From Collinsella sp. (GTDB lineage Bacteria; Actinomycetota; Coriobacteriia; Coriobacteriales; Coriobacteriaceae), in the NCBI GenBank assembly GCA_019414045.1, contig DXMW01000018.1:17726-81725 (forward strand): 64,000 nucleotides of DNA, in the 5' to 3' direction. Positions 19,554-27,430 of the stretch are shown here, piece after piece (the stretch's first letter is position 1; the number at the start of each line of letters is the position of its first letter). The notes beneath the pieces were generated by a model that saw nothing but the letters and a program-made list of their open reading frames with translations, ran no database searches and was not told the DNA's origin. The translations under genes were made by a program, and so were the position numbers.

Positions 19554-22331
19554 ATGATTCTCAACGGACCGGGGATTAGCTACACCGAGCCCGACATCGG
19601 TTCGGAGTTCGTGCCGCCGCTGCCGGAGCATCCGCGTGAGGCCATCGTCAAGCTGTGCGAGCACTGCACCAACCGTCTGCTGCATCGCGATGAGCTGCTG
19701 GGCTACGAGTACTGGTCGTTTGCCGAGGCCGCAACCGACGAGCAGGCCGAAGTGCTCTGCAAGATGAAGATGCGCCGTCCCTATACGCTGCCCGAGATGG
19801 TCAAGCTCACCGGCATGCCCGAAGCCGATATCGAGAAGATGCTCGACGACATGAGCTACACGGGTCTGCTCGAGTACAACTGGGAAAACCCCGAGCGCGC
19901 CAAGCAGTGGGTGCTGCCCATGCTGGTGCCGGGTTCCGCCGAGTTCCTCAACATGCGCGTGAGCCAGCTCGAGGAGCATCCGGTCTATGCCAAGTTCTTT
20001 GAGCAGGCGTCCAAGGGACCGCTGTCCAAGGCCACGCCGATGGTGCCGCCCGGAGGCGCCGGTATCGGCATGCATGTCATTCCGGTCGAGAAGGCTATCG
20101 ACGCCGCGAGCACCTCGGTGCCGATCGAGCATATCGAGCATTGGCTCGACAAATACGATGGCAAATATGCCGCTAGCACCTGCAGCTGCCGCGCGAGCCG
20201 TCGCGTGATGGGTGAGGGCTGCGCCGACGACCCGGCCGATTGGTGCATCGCCGTGGGCGATATGGCCGACTACGTGGTTGAGACCGATCGTGGCCATTAC
20301 GTGACCCGCGACGAGGTTTACGACATCCTGCACCAGGCCGAGGACAACGGCTTTGTGCACCAGATCACCAATATCGACGGCGAGAACAAGATCTTCGCTA
20401 TCTGCAACTGCAACGTCAACGTGTGTTATGCCCTGCGCACCTCTCAGCTGTTCAACACGCCCAACCTGTCGCGCTCGGCCTATGTCGCCAAGGTCGAGAA
20501 GGACAAGTGCGTTGCCTGTGGTCGCTGCGTTGAGGTGTGCCCGGCCGGCGCCGCCAAGCTCGGCCAGAAGCTCTGCAGCAAAAAGGCCGGCGGACAGGTG
20601 CCCGAGTATCCGCGCCAGGAGCTGCCCGACGCCACCAAATGGGATCACACCAAGTGGTCGCCCAACTACCGCAGCGACAACCGCATCGAGACGCATGAGT
20701 CCGGCACCGCTCCCTGCAAGACGGCCTGCCCCGCGCACGTTGCCGTTCAGGGCTATTTGAAGCTCGCGGCTCAGGGTCGCTATGACGAGGCCCTAGCACT
20801 CATCAAGCGCGAGAACCCGCTGCCCGCTATCTGCGGCCGTGTGTGCAACCGCCGCTGTGAGGATGCCTGCACCCGCGGCCGTGTGGACGCCGCCGTGGCC
20901 ATCGACGAGGTCAAGAAGTTTATCGCCCAGCGCGATCTGGATGCCGCGACCCGCTATGTCCCGCCTGTGGTGACCCCGACGCGTGCCGGCGGCTTCGACC
21001 AGAAGATCGCCATCATCGGTGCCGGTCCGGCCGGCCTGTCCTGCGCTTTTTATCTGGCCGAGAAGGGCTACAAGCCCGTCGTGTTCGAGAAGAACGAGCG
21101 CCCGGGCGGCATGCTCACCTACGGCATTCCCAGCTTTAAGCTGCAGAAGGATGTTATCGAGGCCGAGGTCGAGATCATTCGCCTGATGGGTGCCGAGTTC
21201 CGCTATGGCGTTGAGGTCGGTCGCGATGTGACGCTCGACGAGCTGCGCGCGCAGGGCTTTAAGGCCTTCTACGTTGCCATTGGCTGCCAGGGCGGCCGCC
21301 TTGCTGGTATTCCGGGTGAGGATGCCGAGGACGTGACCGTGGCCGTCGACTTTTTGCGCGAGGTCAACAGTGGCATGATCGACGCGCTGCCCGGCCGCAC
21401 CATTGTGGTGGGCGGCGGCAACGTGGCTATCGATGTCGCGCGCAACGCCTGCCGTCTGGGTTCCGAGCACGTTGAGATGTTCTGCCTGGAGAGCGAGGCC
21501 CAGATGCCCGCCAGCGAGGAAGAACGTCGCGAGGCCGTTGAGGACGGCGCTCACATCAGCTGCGGCTGGGGCCCCAAGGAGATTCACCTGGACGAGGCCG
21601 GTCGTGTGTGCGGTATCACCTTCAAGCGCTGCACGCGTGTCTTTGACGACGAGGGCCGTTTTGCGCCCGAGTACGACGAGAACGATCTGCGCCGTGTCGA
21701 TGCCGACCGTGTCGTCATGTCGATTGGCCAGTCCATTGTGTGGGGCGACCTGCTGGCTGGCTCCAAGGTGGAGCTCGGCCGCGGCCAGGGTGCCCTTGCC
21801 GATCCCCAGACCTACCAGACCGCCGAGCCAGACATCTTTGTGGGCGGCGACGTCTACACCGGCCCCAGCTTTGCCATCGACGCCATTGCCGCCGGTCACG
21901 AGGCCGCCGTGTCCATCCATCGCTTTGTGCAGCCAGGCTCCACGCTCACCATCGGCCGCAACCAGCGCCACTACACCGCGCTCGACCGCGACGATGTCGT
22001 GATCGAGAGTTACGACAACGCGAGCCGCGAGGTTGCCCACGTGGACCGCGAGCGCGAGAAGGCTGCGCCGTTTAGCGAGTATGTTGAGACCTTTACCGAG
22101 GAGCAGGTGCGCGCCGAGACCGCCCGCTGCCTGGGCTGCGGCGCCTCGATCGTCGACCCCAACAAGTGCATCGGCTGCGGCCTGTGCACCACCAAGTGCG
22201 CGTTTGACGCCATCCATCTGGATCGCGACCGCCCCGAGTGCTCCACGATGGTCAAATACGAGCAAAAGCTCCCAAGCCTCGGCAAGTACGCGCTCAAGCG
22301 CGCCATCAAGATCAAATTCGGGAAGAAGTAA
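19554..22331 (+). CDS. Multi-cluster Fe-S FAD/NAD(P)-dependent oxidoreductase (GltD/NfnB-like)
   Basis: A 925-aa flavoprotein. Residues 1-300 form a domain with an unusual cysteine set (STCSCRASRR, ICNCNVNVC); then a ferredoxin motif CVACGRCVEVCP (about 318), a DPD/GltD-type Fe-S domain (CKTACP, then CGRVCNRRCEDACTRG), the FAD-binding IAIIGAGPAGLS (about 484), an NAD(P)-binding Rossmann fold with VVGGGNVAIDVARN, and C-terminal CIGCGLCTTKC (about 871). The back half matches glutamate-synthase small subunit and NfnB-like enzymes moving electrons between NAD(P)H and ferredoxin; the front half suggests a dedicated electron partner. The start has AGAAGGGA upstream. Divergent tetR with twin operators implies inducible expression. 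Confidence 0.85.
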   Translation: MILNGPGISYTEPDIGSEFVPPLPEHPREAIVKLCEHCTNRLLHRDELLGYEYWSFAEAATDEQAEVLCKMKMRRPYTLPEMVKLTGMPEADIEKMLDDMSYTGLLEYNWENPERAKQWVLPMLVPGSAEFLNMRVSQLEEHPVYAKFFEQASKGPLSKATPMVPPGGAGIGMHVIPVEKAIDAASTSVPIEHIEHWLDKYDGKYAASTCSCRASRRVMGEGCADDPADWCIAVGDMADYVVETDRGHYVTRDEVYDILHQAEDNGFVHQITNIDGENKIFAICNCNVNVCYALRTSQLFNTPNLSRSAYVAKVEKDKCVACGRCVEVCPAGAAKLGQKLCSKKAGGQVPEYPRQELPDATKWDHTKWSPNYRSDNRIETHESGTAPCKTACPAHVAVQGYLKLAAQGRYDEALALIKRENPLPAICGRVCNRRCEDACTRGRVDAAVAIDEVKKFIAQRDLDAATRYVPPVVTPTRAGGFDQKIAIIGAGPAGLSCAFYLAEKGYKPVVFEKNERPGGMLTYGIPSFKLQKDVIEAEVEIIRLMGAEFRYGVEVGRDVTLDELRAQGFKAFYVAIGCQGGRLAGIPGEDAEDVTVAVDFLREVNSGMIDALPGRTIVVGGGNVAIDVARNACRLGSEHVEMFCLESEAQMPASEEERREAVEDGAHISCGWGPKEIHLDEAGRVCGITFKRCTRVFDDEGRFAPEYDENDLRRVDADRVVMSIGQSIVWGDLLAGSKVELGRGQGALADPQTYQTAEPDIFVGGDVYTGPSFAIDAIAAGHEAAVSIHRFVQPGSTLTIGRNQRHYTALDRDDVVIESYDNASREVAHVDREREKAAPFSEYVETFTEEQVRAETARCLGCGASIVDPNKCIGCGLCTTKCAFDAIHLDRDRPECSTMVKYEQKLPSLGKYALKRAIKIKFGKK

Positions 22332-22491
22332 GAAACGCAACAAGCAGGAGAACGGCGCAGAGAGCGGTTGGACAGCGAGCGAGTCCCAGGCGTGGCGAGG
22401 TGCCTTGAAAGAGGAGGGCATAGGGCTTTTGCCCATGCCCGACGATTGAAAGGCAGATCGCCCGTCTGGGGCTCGCGCAGCGTCAAGCCGA

Positions 22492-22513
22492 CCGCCGTTC
22501 GGTAGAACGGCGG
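22492..22513 (+). promoter_or_regulatory. Hairpin abutting the hypA ribosome site
   Basis: CCGCCGTTC-GGTA-GAACGGCGG, a perfect 9-bp stem, ends directly at AAGGA, the ribosome site of hypA. It may tune translation initiation or mark the end of an upstream RNA. Confidence 0.55.
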
Positions 22514-22525
22514 AAGGAATTAAAA

Positions 22526-22954
22526 GTGCACGAGCTCGGAATCGTCTATCACATTATTCGCGATGTTGAGAATGTGGCGCGCGCTCATGGCGTGCGTCGC
22601 GTTTCGAGCGTGACGTTGCTGCTGGGCGAGGTCTCGGGCGTCGTTCCCGACTTGCTACTCGACGCTTGGCGCTGGGCGGCAGATAAAAAGTCTATCGCGC
22701 AGGGTGCGGAGCTTATCGTGGAGCCCGTCGAGGCCGTGACACGTTGCGAGGCGTGCGGCTGCGACTACGCGACGGTCGAGCACGGCAAGACCTGCCCCCA
22801 TTGCGGCAGCGGCGAGACATACCTGCTGCAGGGCCAGGAGGTCATGATCAAGCAGATTGAGACCCCCGACGAGGACCCGGCAGATGCTGCTCCTGACGGC
22901 CTCTCCGACGCCCCCGACGCCGTCGACGCCGCCAACCCCCTCCGCATCGTCTAG
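22526..22954 (+). CDS. hypA: Hydrogenase/urease nickel chaperone HypA
   Basis: A 142-aa protein starting at GTG, giving the nickel-binding MHE N terminus, then the HypA core with a zinc site made of CEACG and CPHCGSG. It delivers Ni to [NiFe]-hydrogenase during maturation, usually with HypB. No other hyp or hydrogenase gene is in the window, so it is isolated here. The C terminus carries an extra acidic tail (about 25 residues, Asp/Ala/Pro rich) beyond the usual 113-120 aa length. A family D palindrome follows. Confidence 0.9.
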   Translation: MHELGIVYHIIRDVENVARAHGVRRVSSVTLLLGEVSGVVPDLLLDAWRWAADKKSIAQGAELIVEPVEAVTRCEACGCDYATVEHGKTCPHCGSGETYLLQGQEVMIKQIETPDEDPADAAPDGLSDAPDAVDAANPLRIV

Positions 22955-22965
22955 GACCCCCTATA

Positions 22966-23032
22966 AGTTGCGGTGAAATAGTTCCTAAATCCAGCCTTCT
23001 GGCTCTTAAACAAGAACTATTCCACCGCAACT
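22966..23032. repeat. Family D hairpin (AGTTGCGGTGAAATAG)
   Basis: Arms of 19 nt, AGTTGCGGTGAAATAGTTC and its near-exact complement, with a 29-nt loop. A related hairpin is at 59871-59937, and one orphan arm is near 26872. Confidence 0.8.
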
Positions 23033-23084
23033 ATTTTGAGTGGTTTCGTAGAACATAAGTCACGATAATAGTCAAGTCATGTCT

Positions 23085-23287
23085 GTTTAAACAAAATAGC
23101 GGCAGTACAAGCGCATTCGCGCTTGCCAAAATCGATATTAATGAACAGCCTGTTTGTATCTGTAAAATGCATGGCTTGATGTGCGACGCCTTGGCGTGTA
23201 ATGAGTCAAAAGCGGTAACGTAATCAATTTGTAACAAACTTAGACGTTTAAACAAATACTGCAACCTTTTGCGAATTTAGCTATAAT
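23085..23287 (+). promoter_or_regulatory. Putative mannose PTS promoter region
   Basis: Perfect GTTTAAAC palindromes at 23085-23092 and 23246-23253 (161 bp apart, each followed by AAA) and a TATAAT at 23282-23287. No convincing -35 box is 17 bp upstream of it, which would fit activator-dependent (ManR or catabolite) control; this is inference. Confidence 0.4.
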
Positions 23288-23357
23288 TCCACAAACTAAA
23301 CAGGTATACTTCCTTAATATCGTGTAGGGAATACGTAGACAAAAAGGAGGTTATGTG

Positions 23358-24347
23358 ATGGTAAGTATTGTTCTTGCTAGCCACGGGGACTTGGCAGCTG
23401 GAATCAAGCAGACGGGCTCGATGGTCTTTGGCGATCAGCCGTCTGTAGCCGTGGTCTCGCTCGAGCCGAGCATGGGCCCCGACGACTTCCGTGCCAAGGT
23501 CGAGGAAGCAATCGCTTCCTTCGAGGACCAGGAGCAGGTGCTCTTCCTCGTTGATCTGTGGGGCGGCACGCCGTTCAACCAGATCAGCGGGCTCATCGAG
23601 GGCCACGATTCCTGGGCTATCGTCACCGGTGTCAACCTGCCTATGCTCATCGAGGCATATTCGCAGCGCTTTGACGCAAAGAACACTGCACATGCGATCG
23701 CAAAACATCTCGTGACTGAGGCTAAGGCTGGCGTGCGCGTCAAGCCCGAGTCTCTGGAGCCCGAGGAGAAGAAGCCGGCTGCGGCCGCCGCTGCTCCTGC
23801 GGGTGCCATTCCTCCGGGAACGGTGATCGGCGACGGGCACATCAAGATCGCCCACGTCCGTATCGACACGCGCCTGCTGCATGGTCAGGTGGCCACCACG
23901 TGGACCAAGCAGATCAACCCCAACCGCATCATCGTGGTCTCCGACGGCGTTGCTCACGACGAGCTCCGCAAGACCATGATCGAGCAGGCTGCCCCTCCGG
24001 GAGTCCACGCCAACGTCGTGCCTATCAAGAAGATGGCCGAGGTCGTCAAGGACACGCGCTTTGGCGACACCAAGGCGATGCTGCTGTTCGAGAACCCGCA
24101 GGATCTGCTCAGGGCCATCGAGGCCGGCGTCGACATCAAGGAAGCCAACATCGGTTCCATGGCCCACTCCAAGGGCAAGGTCGTCGTCACTAACGCTGTC
24201 GCTATGGGCGATGACGATGTCAAGACCATCGAGGCTCTCAAGGCCAAGGGCGTCAAGTTCGAGGTCCGCAAGGTTCCTTCGGATTCCTCCGAGGATCTCG
24301 ACGCCATGTTGAAGAAAGCTAAGGCCGAACTGGCCGCTCAAGCATAG
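23358..24347 (+). CDS. manX: Mannose-family PTS enzyme IIAB
   Basis: A 329-aa cytoplasmic phosphotransfer protein. The EIIA domain (1-125) has its phosphohistidine H9 in LASHGDLA and LVDLWGGTPFN; an Ala/Pro-rich linker (about 130-160) follows; then the EIIB domain (162-325) with phosphohistidine H175 in RLLHGQVATTW. It accepts phosphate from HPr and passes it to sugar bound by EIIC/EIID. AAGGAGG is 7 bases before the ATG; a GTG one codon upstream is also in frame. First gene of manXYZ-manO. Mannose, glucose or related hexoses are the usual substrates, but specificity cannot be read from sequence. Confidence 0.95.
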   Translation: MVSIVLASHGDLAAGIKQTGSMVFGDQPSVAVVSLEPSMGPDDFRAKVEEAIASFEDQEQVLFLVDLWGGTPFNQISGLIEGHDSWAIVTGVNLPMLIEAYSQRFDAKNTAHAIAKHLVTEAKAGVRVKPESLEPEEKKPAAAAAAPAGAIPPGTVIGDGHIKIAHVRIDTRLLHGQVATTWTKQINPNRIIVVSDGVAHDELRKTMIEQAAPPGVHANVVPIKKMAEVVKDTRFGDTKAMLLFENPQDLLRAIEAGVDIKEANIGSMAHSKGKVVVTNAVAMGDDDVKTIEALKAKGVKFEVRKVPSDSSEDLDAMLKKAKAELAAQA

Positions 24348-24365
24348 TAAAGGAGGGTCCGATAC

Positions 24366-25184
24366 ATGTCTGCAATCACTATTCTGCTTGTTGCGATTGT
24401 CGCGTTGCTTGCCGGTATGGAAGGCATTCTGGATGAGTTCCAGTTCCATCAGCCGCTCGTGGCATGCACGCTTATCGGTCTCGTAACCGGTCACCTTCAG
24501 GAGGGCATCCTCCTGGGCGGTTCGCTCCAGATGATGGCCCTTGGCTGGGCTAACGTCGGCGCCGCCGTCGCGCCTGACGCCGCTCTGGCCTCGGTCGCTT
24601 CTTCGATCATCATGGTGCTCGCCCTCAACGGTGGCGCCACCGATTCGGCCAAGGCCGTTACCGCCGCCATCGCCGTCGCCGTCCCGCTGTCGGTCGCTGG
24701 TCTGTTCCTGACCATGATCTGCCGTACCCTGGCTACCGCTATGGTTCACGCCATGGACGCCTGCGCCGAGAAGGGCGACTTCGCCGGCATCGAGCGTTGG
24801 CAGTACGCCGGCATCCTCATGCAGGGTGTTCGTATCGCCATCCCGGCAGTACTTCTGTGCATCATCCCGGCCGAGGCCGTTACCAACGCGCTTAACGCTA
24901 TGCCCGATTGGCTGTCCGGCGGCATGGCTGTCGGCGGCGGCATGGTCGCTTCCGTCGGTTACGCCATGGTCATCAACATGATGGCCACCAAGGAGACCTG
25001 GCCGTTCTTCATCCTCGGCTTTGTCCTTGCTGCCATCCCTCAGCTCACGCTGATCGCCCTTGGCCTCATCGGCATCTCCCTTGCCCTCATCTACCTTGGC
25101 CTTAAGGATCTGGCCAAGCAGGGTGGCGGCATGGGCGGTGGCTCCGGTGACCCGCTCGGCGACATTCTGAACGATTACGAGTAG
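24366..25184 (+). CDS. manY: Mannose-family PTS enzyme IIC
   Basis: A 272-aa multi-pass permease subunit forming the sugar channel with EIID. It shows the family motif GHLQEGILLGGSLQMMALG (about 40-58) and about 6-7 hydrophobic helices, ending in a Gly-rich tail (GGGMGGGSGDP). It follows manX by 18 bp with AAAGGAGGGT and precedes manZ by 16 bp: a tight operon. Confidence 0.95.
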   Translation: MSAITILLVAIVALLAGMEGILDEFQFHQPLVACTLIGLVTGHLQEGILLGGSLQMMALGWANVGAAVAPDAALASVASSIIMVLALNGGATDSAKAVTAAIAVAVPLSVAGLFLTMICRTLATAMVHAMDACAEKGDFAGIERWQYAGILMQGVRIAIPAVLLCIIPAEAVTNALNAMPDWLSGGMAVGGGMVASVGYAMVINMMATKETWPFFILGFVLAAIPQLTLIALGLIGISLALIYLGLKDLAKQGGGMGGGSGDPLGDILNDYE

Positions 25185-25200
25185 GAGGGGAGTGATACAT

Positions 25201-26121
25201 ATGGCAGAGAACAAGATTCAGCTCACCAAGGCTGACCGTAAGAAGGTTTGCTTCCGTCATCAGTTCCTTCAGGGCTCGTGGAACTACGAGCGTATGCAGA
25301 ACGGCGGCTGGTGCTTCGCAATGATCCCTGCGATCAAGAAGCTCTACACCAGCAAGGATGACCAGATTGCCGCTCTTAAGCGCCACCTGGAGTTCTATAA
25401 CACCCACCCCTATGTTTCCGCCCCCGTCATTGGCGTTACCCTCGCCCTCGAGGAGGAGCGCGCCAACGGTGCTCCGATTGACGACGTCGCCATTCAGGGC
25501 GTCAAGGTCGGTATGATGGGCCCGCTCGCCGGCGTCGGCGACCCCGCCTTCTGGTTCACCCTTCGCCCGATTCTGGGTGCACTGGGCGCTTCCCTGGCCC
25601 TGTCCGGCAGCATCGCCGGTCCGCTGCTGTTCTTCTTCGCGTGGAACATCATCCGTTACGCCTTCCTGTGGTACACGCAGGAGTTTGGCTACAAGGTCGG
25701 CTCCTCCATCGCCAAGGACCTCTCCGGCGGTCTGATGGGCAAGGTCACCGAGGGTGCTTCCATCCTGGGTATGTTCATCATCGGCGCCCTGGTCGAGCGC
25801 TGGGTGTCCATCTCCTTCACCCCGGTCGTCTCCAAGGTCACGCAGTCCGCTGGCGCCTATATCGACTGGGCCAACCTGCCCGCCGGTTCTGAGGGCATCA
25901 AGCAGGCATTGACGATGTACAGCTCTGTCGGTGCCAACGCACTCGACCCGGTGAAGGTCACCACGCTTCAGGCCAACCTCGATCAGCTCATCCCCGGCCT
26001 TGCCGCCGTGTGCCTGACCCTTCTGGTCTGCAAACTCCTCAAGAAGAAGGTCAGCCCGATCGTCATCATCCTGGCTCTCTTCGCCGTCGGCATCATCGGT
26101 CGCGTCTGCGGCTTCATGTAA
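25201..26121 (+). CDS. manZ: Mannose-family PTS enzyme IID
   Basis: A 306-aa membrane subunit that partners EIIC in transport. It has the family N-terminal region (QFLQGSWNYERMQNGGWCF), the MMGPLAGVGDPAFWFT motif (about 107-122) and a C-terminal membrane anchor. The ATG with GGAGGGG about 9 bases upstream is chosen over a GTG three codons earlier. Mannose-family EIIC/EIID pairs are also targets for class IIa bacteriocins in Firmicutes. Confidence 0.95.
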   Translation: MAENKIQLTKADRKKVCFRHQFLQGSWNYERMQNGGWCFAMIPAIKKLYTSKDDQIAALKRHLEFYNTHPYVSAPVIGVTLALEEERANGAPIDDVAIQGVKVGMMGPLAGVGDPAFWFTLRPILGALGASLALSGSIAGPLLFFFAWNIIRYAFLWYTQEFGYKVGSSIAKDLSGGLMGKVTEGASILGMFIIGALVERWVSISFTPVVSKVTQSAGAYIDWANLPAGSEGIKQALTMYSSVGANALDPVKVTTLQANLDQLIPGLAAVCLTLLVCKLLKKKVSPIVIILALFAVGIIGRVCGFM

Positions 26122-26177
26122 GCACGCTTCGGCTTAAGACCGAGAGTTGCTAGGCAAGGGCTTTTGAGCCATTGAAA

Positions 26178-26221
26178 CGGACCGCACCCGGTGGGTACAC
26201 TGGATGCGGTCCGATTGTTTT
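26178..26221 (+). terminator. Terminator-like hairpin between manZ and manO
   Basis: Arms CGGACCGCA/TGCGGTCCG, then ATTGTTTTA. It probably lowers readthrough from manXYZ into manO. Confidence 0.65.
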
Positions 26222-26241
26222 ATTTGGAGGGCGAGGCGCGT

Positions 26242-26640
26242 ATGGCGCAATCTCAGAACAGCACGGTCGATCTGGCAACGCCGGCAACCTGCCTGATGGG
26301 GCTTACCAGTCACGGTAACGTGATGGTGGGCAATAAGGCGTTTGAGTACTATAACGAGCGCAATCCCGAGGATTATATCCAAATCCCGTGGGACGAGGTC
26401 GACTATATTGCCGCCGAGGTTTTGCGCGGCACCAAGAAGATTACGCGTTTTGCCATCTTTACCAAAGAGAATGGCCACTTTACGTTTTCGACGCGCAATG
26501 ACAAGGAAACGCTTCGCGCGGTGCGTAAGTACATTGACGAGGACAAGCTCGTTCGTTCGCCCGACTTTATCGATGTGACGGCCAAGGGCGCCAAGAGCAT
26601 CCCCTCCGTCATCAAGAACCTTTTCCACAAAGGCAACTAG
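26242..26640 (+). CDS. manO: ManO-like DUF956 protein
   Basis: A 132-aa protein of the DUF956 family that typically follows mannose PTS genes in Gram-positives and is thought to influence operon expression or activity; its mechanism is not established. It shows GLTSHGNVMVGNKAFEYYN and IPWDEVDYIAAEV, family-like segments by recollection. The ATG (MAQSQNST) has GGAGGGCGAGG upstream; an upstream extension through the hairpin is rejected. Synteny with manXYZ is the strongest support. Confidence 0.85.
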   Translation: MAQSQNSTVDLATPATCLMGLTSHGNVMVGNKAFEYYNERNPEDYIQIPWDEVDYIAAEVLRGTKKITRFAIFTKENGHFTFSTRNDKETLRAVRKYIDEDKLVRSPDFIDVTAKGAKSIPSVIKNLFHKGN

Positions 26641-26943
26641 CCATTAAAGAGCGCCCCCTAAAGTGGGACGCGGTTTCCCATGAGGCTCGATCGGGAAAGT
26701 GCATCCCGGTTCGAGTGCCGATTGCGGGATGTAGTTTCCGGAACGGGCCCGTTTGGGAAACCGTGTCCCGTTTCGAGTCGAAATTCTGGGACACAGTTTC
26801 CCAGCGAGGTCCCATGGGGAAAGTCTGACCCAGAATTTGCCTGGATAGTGGGACGCACTTTCCGGAGGGCTGTTCCACCGCAACTTCGAAGAGTGGCTAC
26901 ACGCTGCATCACAACGTGTAAATCTGCTACACTAGTACAACAT
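26641..26943. other. Intergenic hairpin cluster upstream of tRNA-Arg
   Basis: No gene is supported in this stretch of about 300 bp. It holds the tandem hairpins 26663-26863, an orphan family D arm (TTCCACCGCAACT, about 26873) and probably the tRNA promoter (TACACTAGTACAACAT close to the tRNA start). Confidence 0.7.
26663..26863. repeat. Tandem array of three and a half GGAAAGYGCATCCC-family hairpins
   Basis: Orphan arm GTGGGACGCGGTTTCCC (26663-26679); hairpin 26693-26739 (GGGAAAGTGCATCCCG/GCGGGATGTAGTTTCC); hairpin 26755-26802 (GGGAAACCGTGTCCC/GGGACACAGTTTCCC); hairpin 26816-26863 (GGGGAAAGTCTGACCCA/TGGGACGCACTTTCC). Loops of 15-18 nt differ, while arms share the GGRAA...CCC pattern. Confidence 0.8.
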
Positions 26944-27019
26944 GCCTCCGTAGCTCAGGGGATAGAGCACCGCTCTCCTAAAGCGGGTGTCGACGGTTCG
27001 AATCCGCCCGGGGGCACCA
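26944..27019 (+). tRNA. tRNA-Arg (anticodon CCT)
   Basis: A 76-nt cloverleaf with encoded CCA: acceptor GCCTCCG/CGGGGGC, D arm GCTC-AGGGGATA-GAGC, anticodon stem CCGCT/AGCGG with loop CTCCTAA (anticodon CCT, decoding AGG), T arm around TTCGAAT. One T-stem pair is A-C mismatched (GACGG versus CCGCC). Tail fragments of this gene are duplicated just downstream. Confidence 0.93.
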
Positions 27020-27086
27020 GAAGATTATAACGGCGTCGCGAGAGCGGCGCCGTTTCTGGTTTGTGGGAGCTGCCGACGGATTAGGA

Positions 27087-27326
27087 CCGTCGACACCCGC
27101 GTCACCAATTTCCCCGCGGGGGGAGTTTTCGAATCCGCCCGGGGGCACCAGAGATTTGCCGAGCCCGGTACCGCTACGGTGCCGGGCTCTTCTGGTCTAA
27201 GGGCAGGGTTCGAGCCGTCGACACCCGCGTCACCATTTTCCCCGCGGGGGGAGTTTTCGAATCCGCCCGGGGACACCAGAGATTGATCGAGCCCGGTACA
27301 CCGTCACGGTACCGGGCTCTTCTGGT
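27087..27326. repeat. Two tandem units carrying copies of the tRNA-Arg 3' end
   Basis: Units 27087-27196 and 27215-27326 each contain CCGTCGACACCCGC (inverse complement of the tRNA anticodon-arm/variable region), then GAGTTTTCGAATCCGCCCGG continuing to CACCAGA (a direct copy of the tRNA T-loop/acceptor end), then a GC hairpin (GAGCCCGGTAC..) ending CTTCTGGT. The true tRNA is followed by the same CCAGA..hairpin..TTTCTGGT arrangement. Probably att-like scars or terminator-unit duplications. Confidence 0.7.
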
Positions 27327-27340
27327 TCATGTCATGTCAA

Positions 27341-27378
27341 AAACGAAGCGCCCGCTTGCTGGGGAAGCAAGCGGGCGC
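27341..27378 (-). terminator. Rho-independent terminator of the kinase/cell-wall operon
   Basis: Arms GCGCCCGCTTGCT/AGCAAGCGGGCGC with a short loop; on the minus strand it is followed by TTCGTTTTTG. It lies 53 bp past the pknB stop. Confidence 0.9.
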
Positions 27379-27430
27379 CTGTGAGCGAATATGTTTGCGG
27401 CGAGAGCCGTGATGAGCGGTGGGGTGGCGA

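Larger units (their letters stand above)
22955..23357. other. Regulatory region between hypA and the mannose PTS
   Basis: About 400 bp with no supported gene. It holds the palindrome 22966-23032, then AT-rich DNA with a small hairpin (CAAGCGC/GCGCTTG near 23109), two GTTTAAAC palindromes and a TATAAT box upstream of manX. Confidence 0.7.

Noticed and set aside
26663..26863. Possible CRISPR array
   Set aside because: Units are palindromes with diverging arms and variable loops, not identical direct repeats with unique spacers; no cas genes.
26987..27286. Plus-strand frame running through tRNA-Arg and the tail repeats
   Set aside because: It translates tRNA and terminator sequence; such VRIRPGAP-type frames are a well-known artefact.
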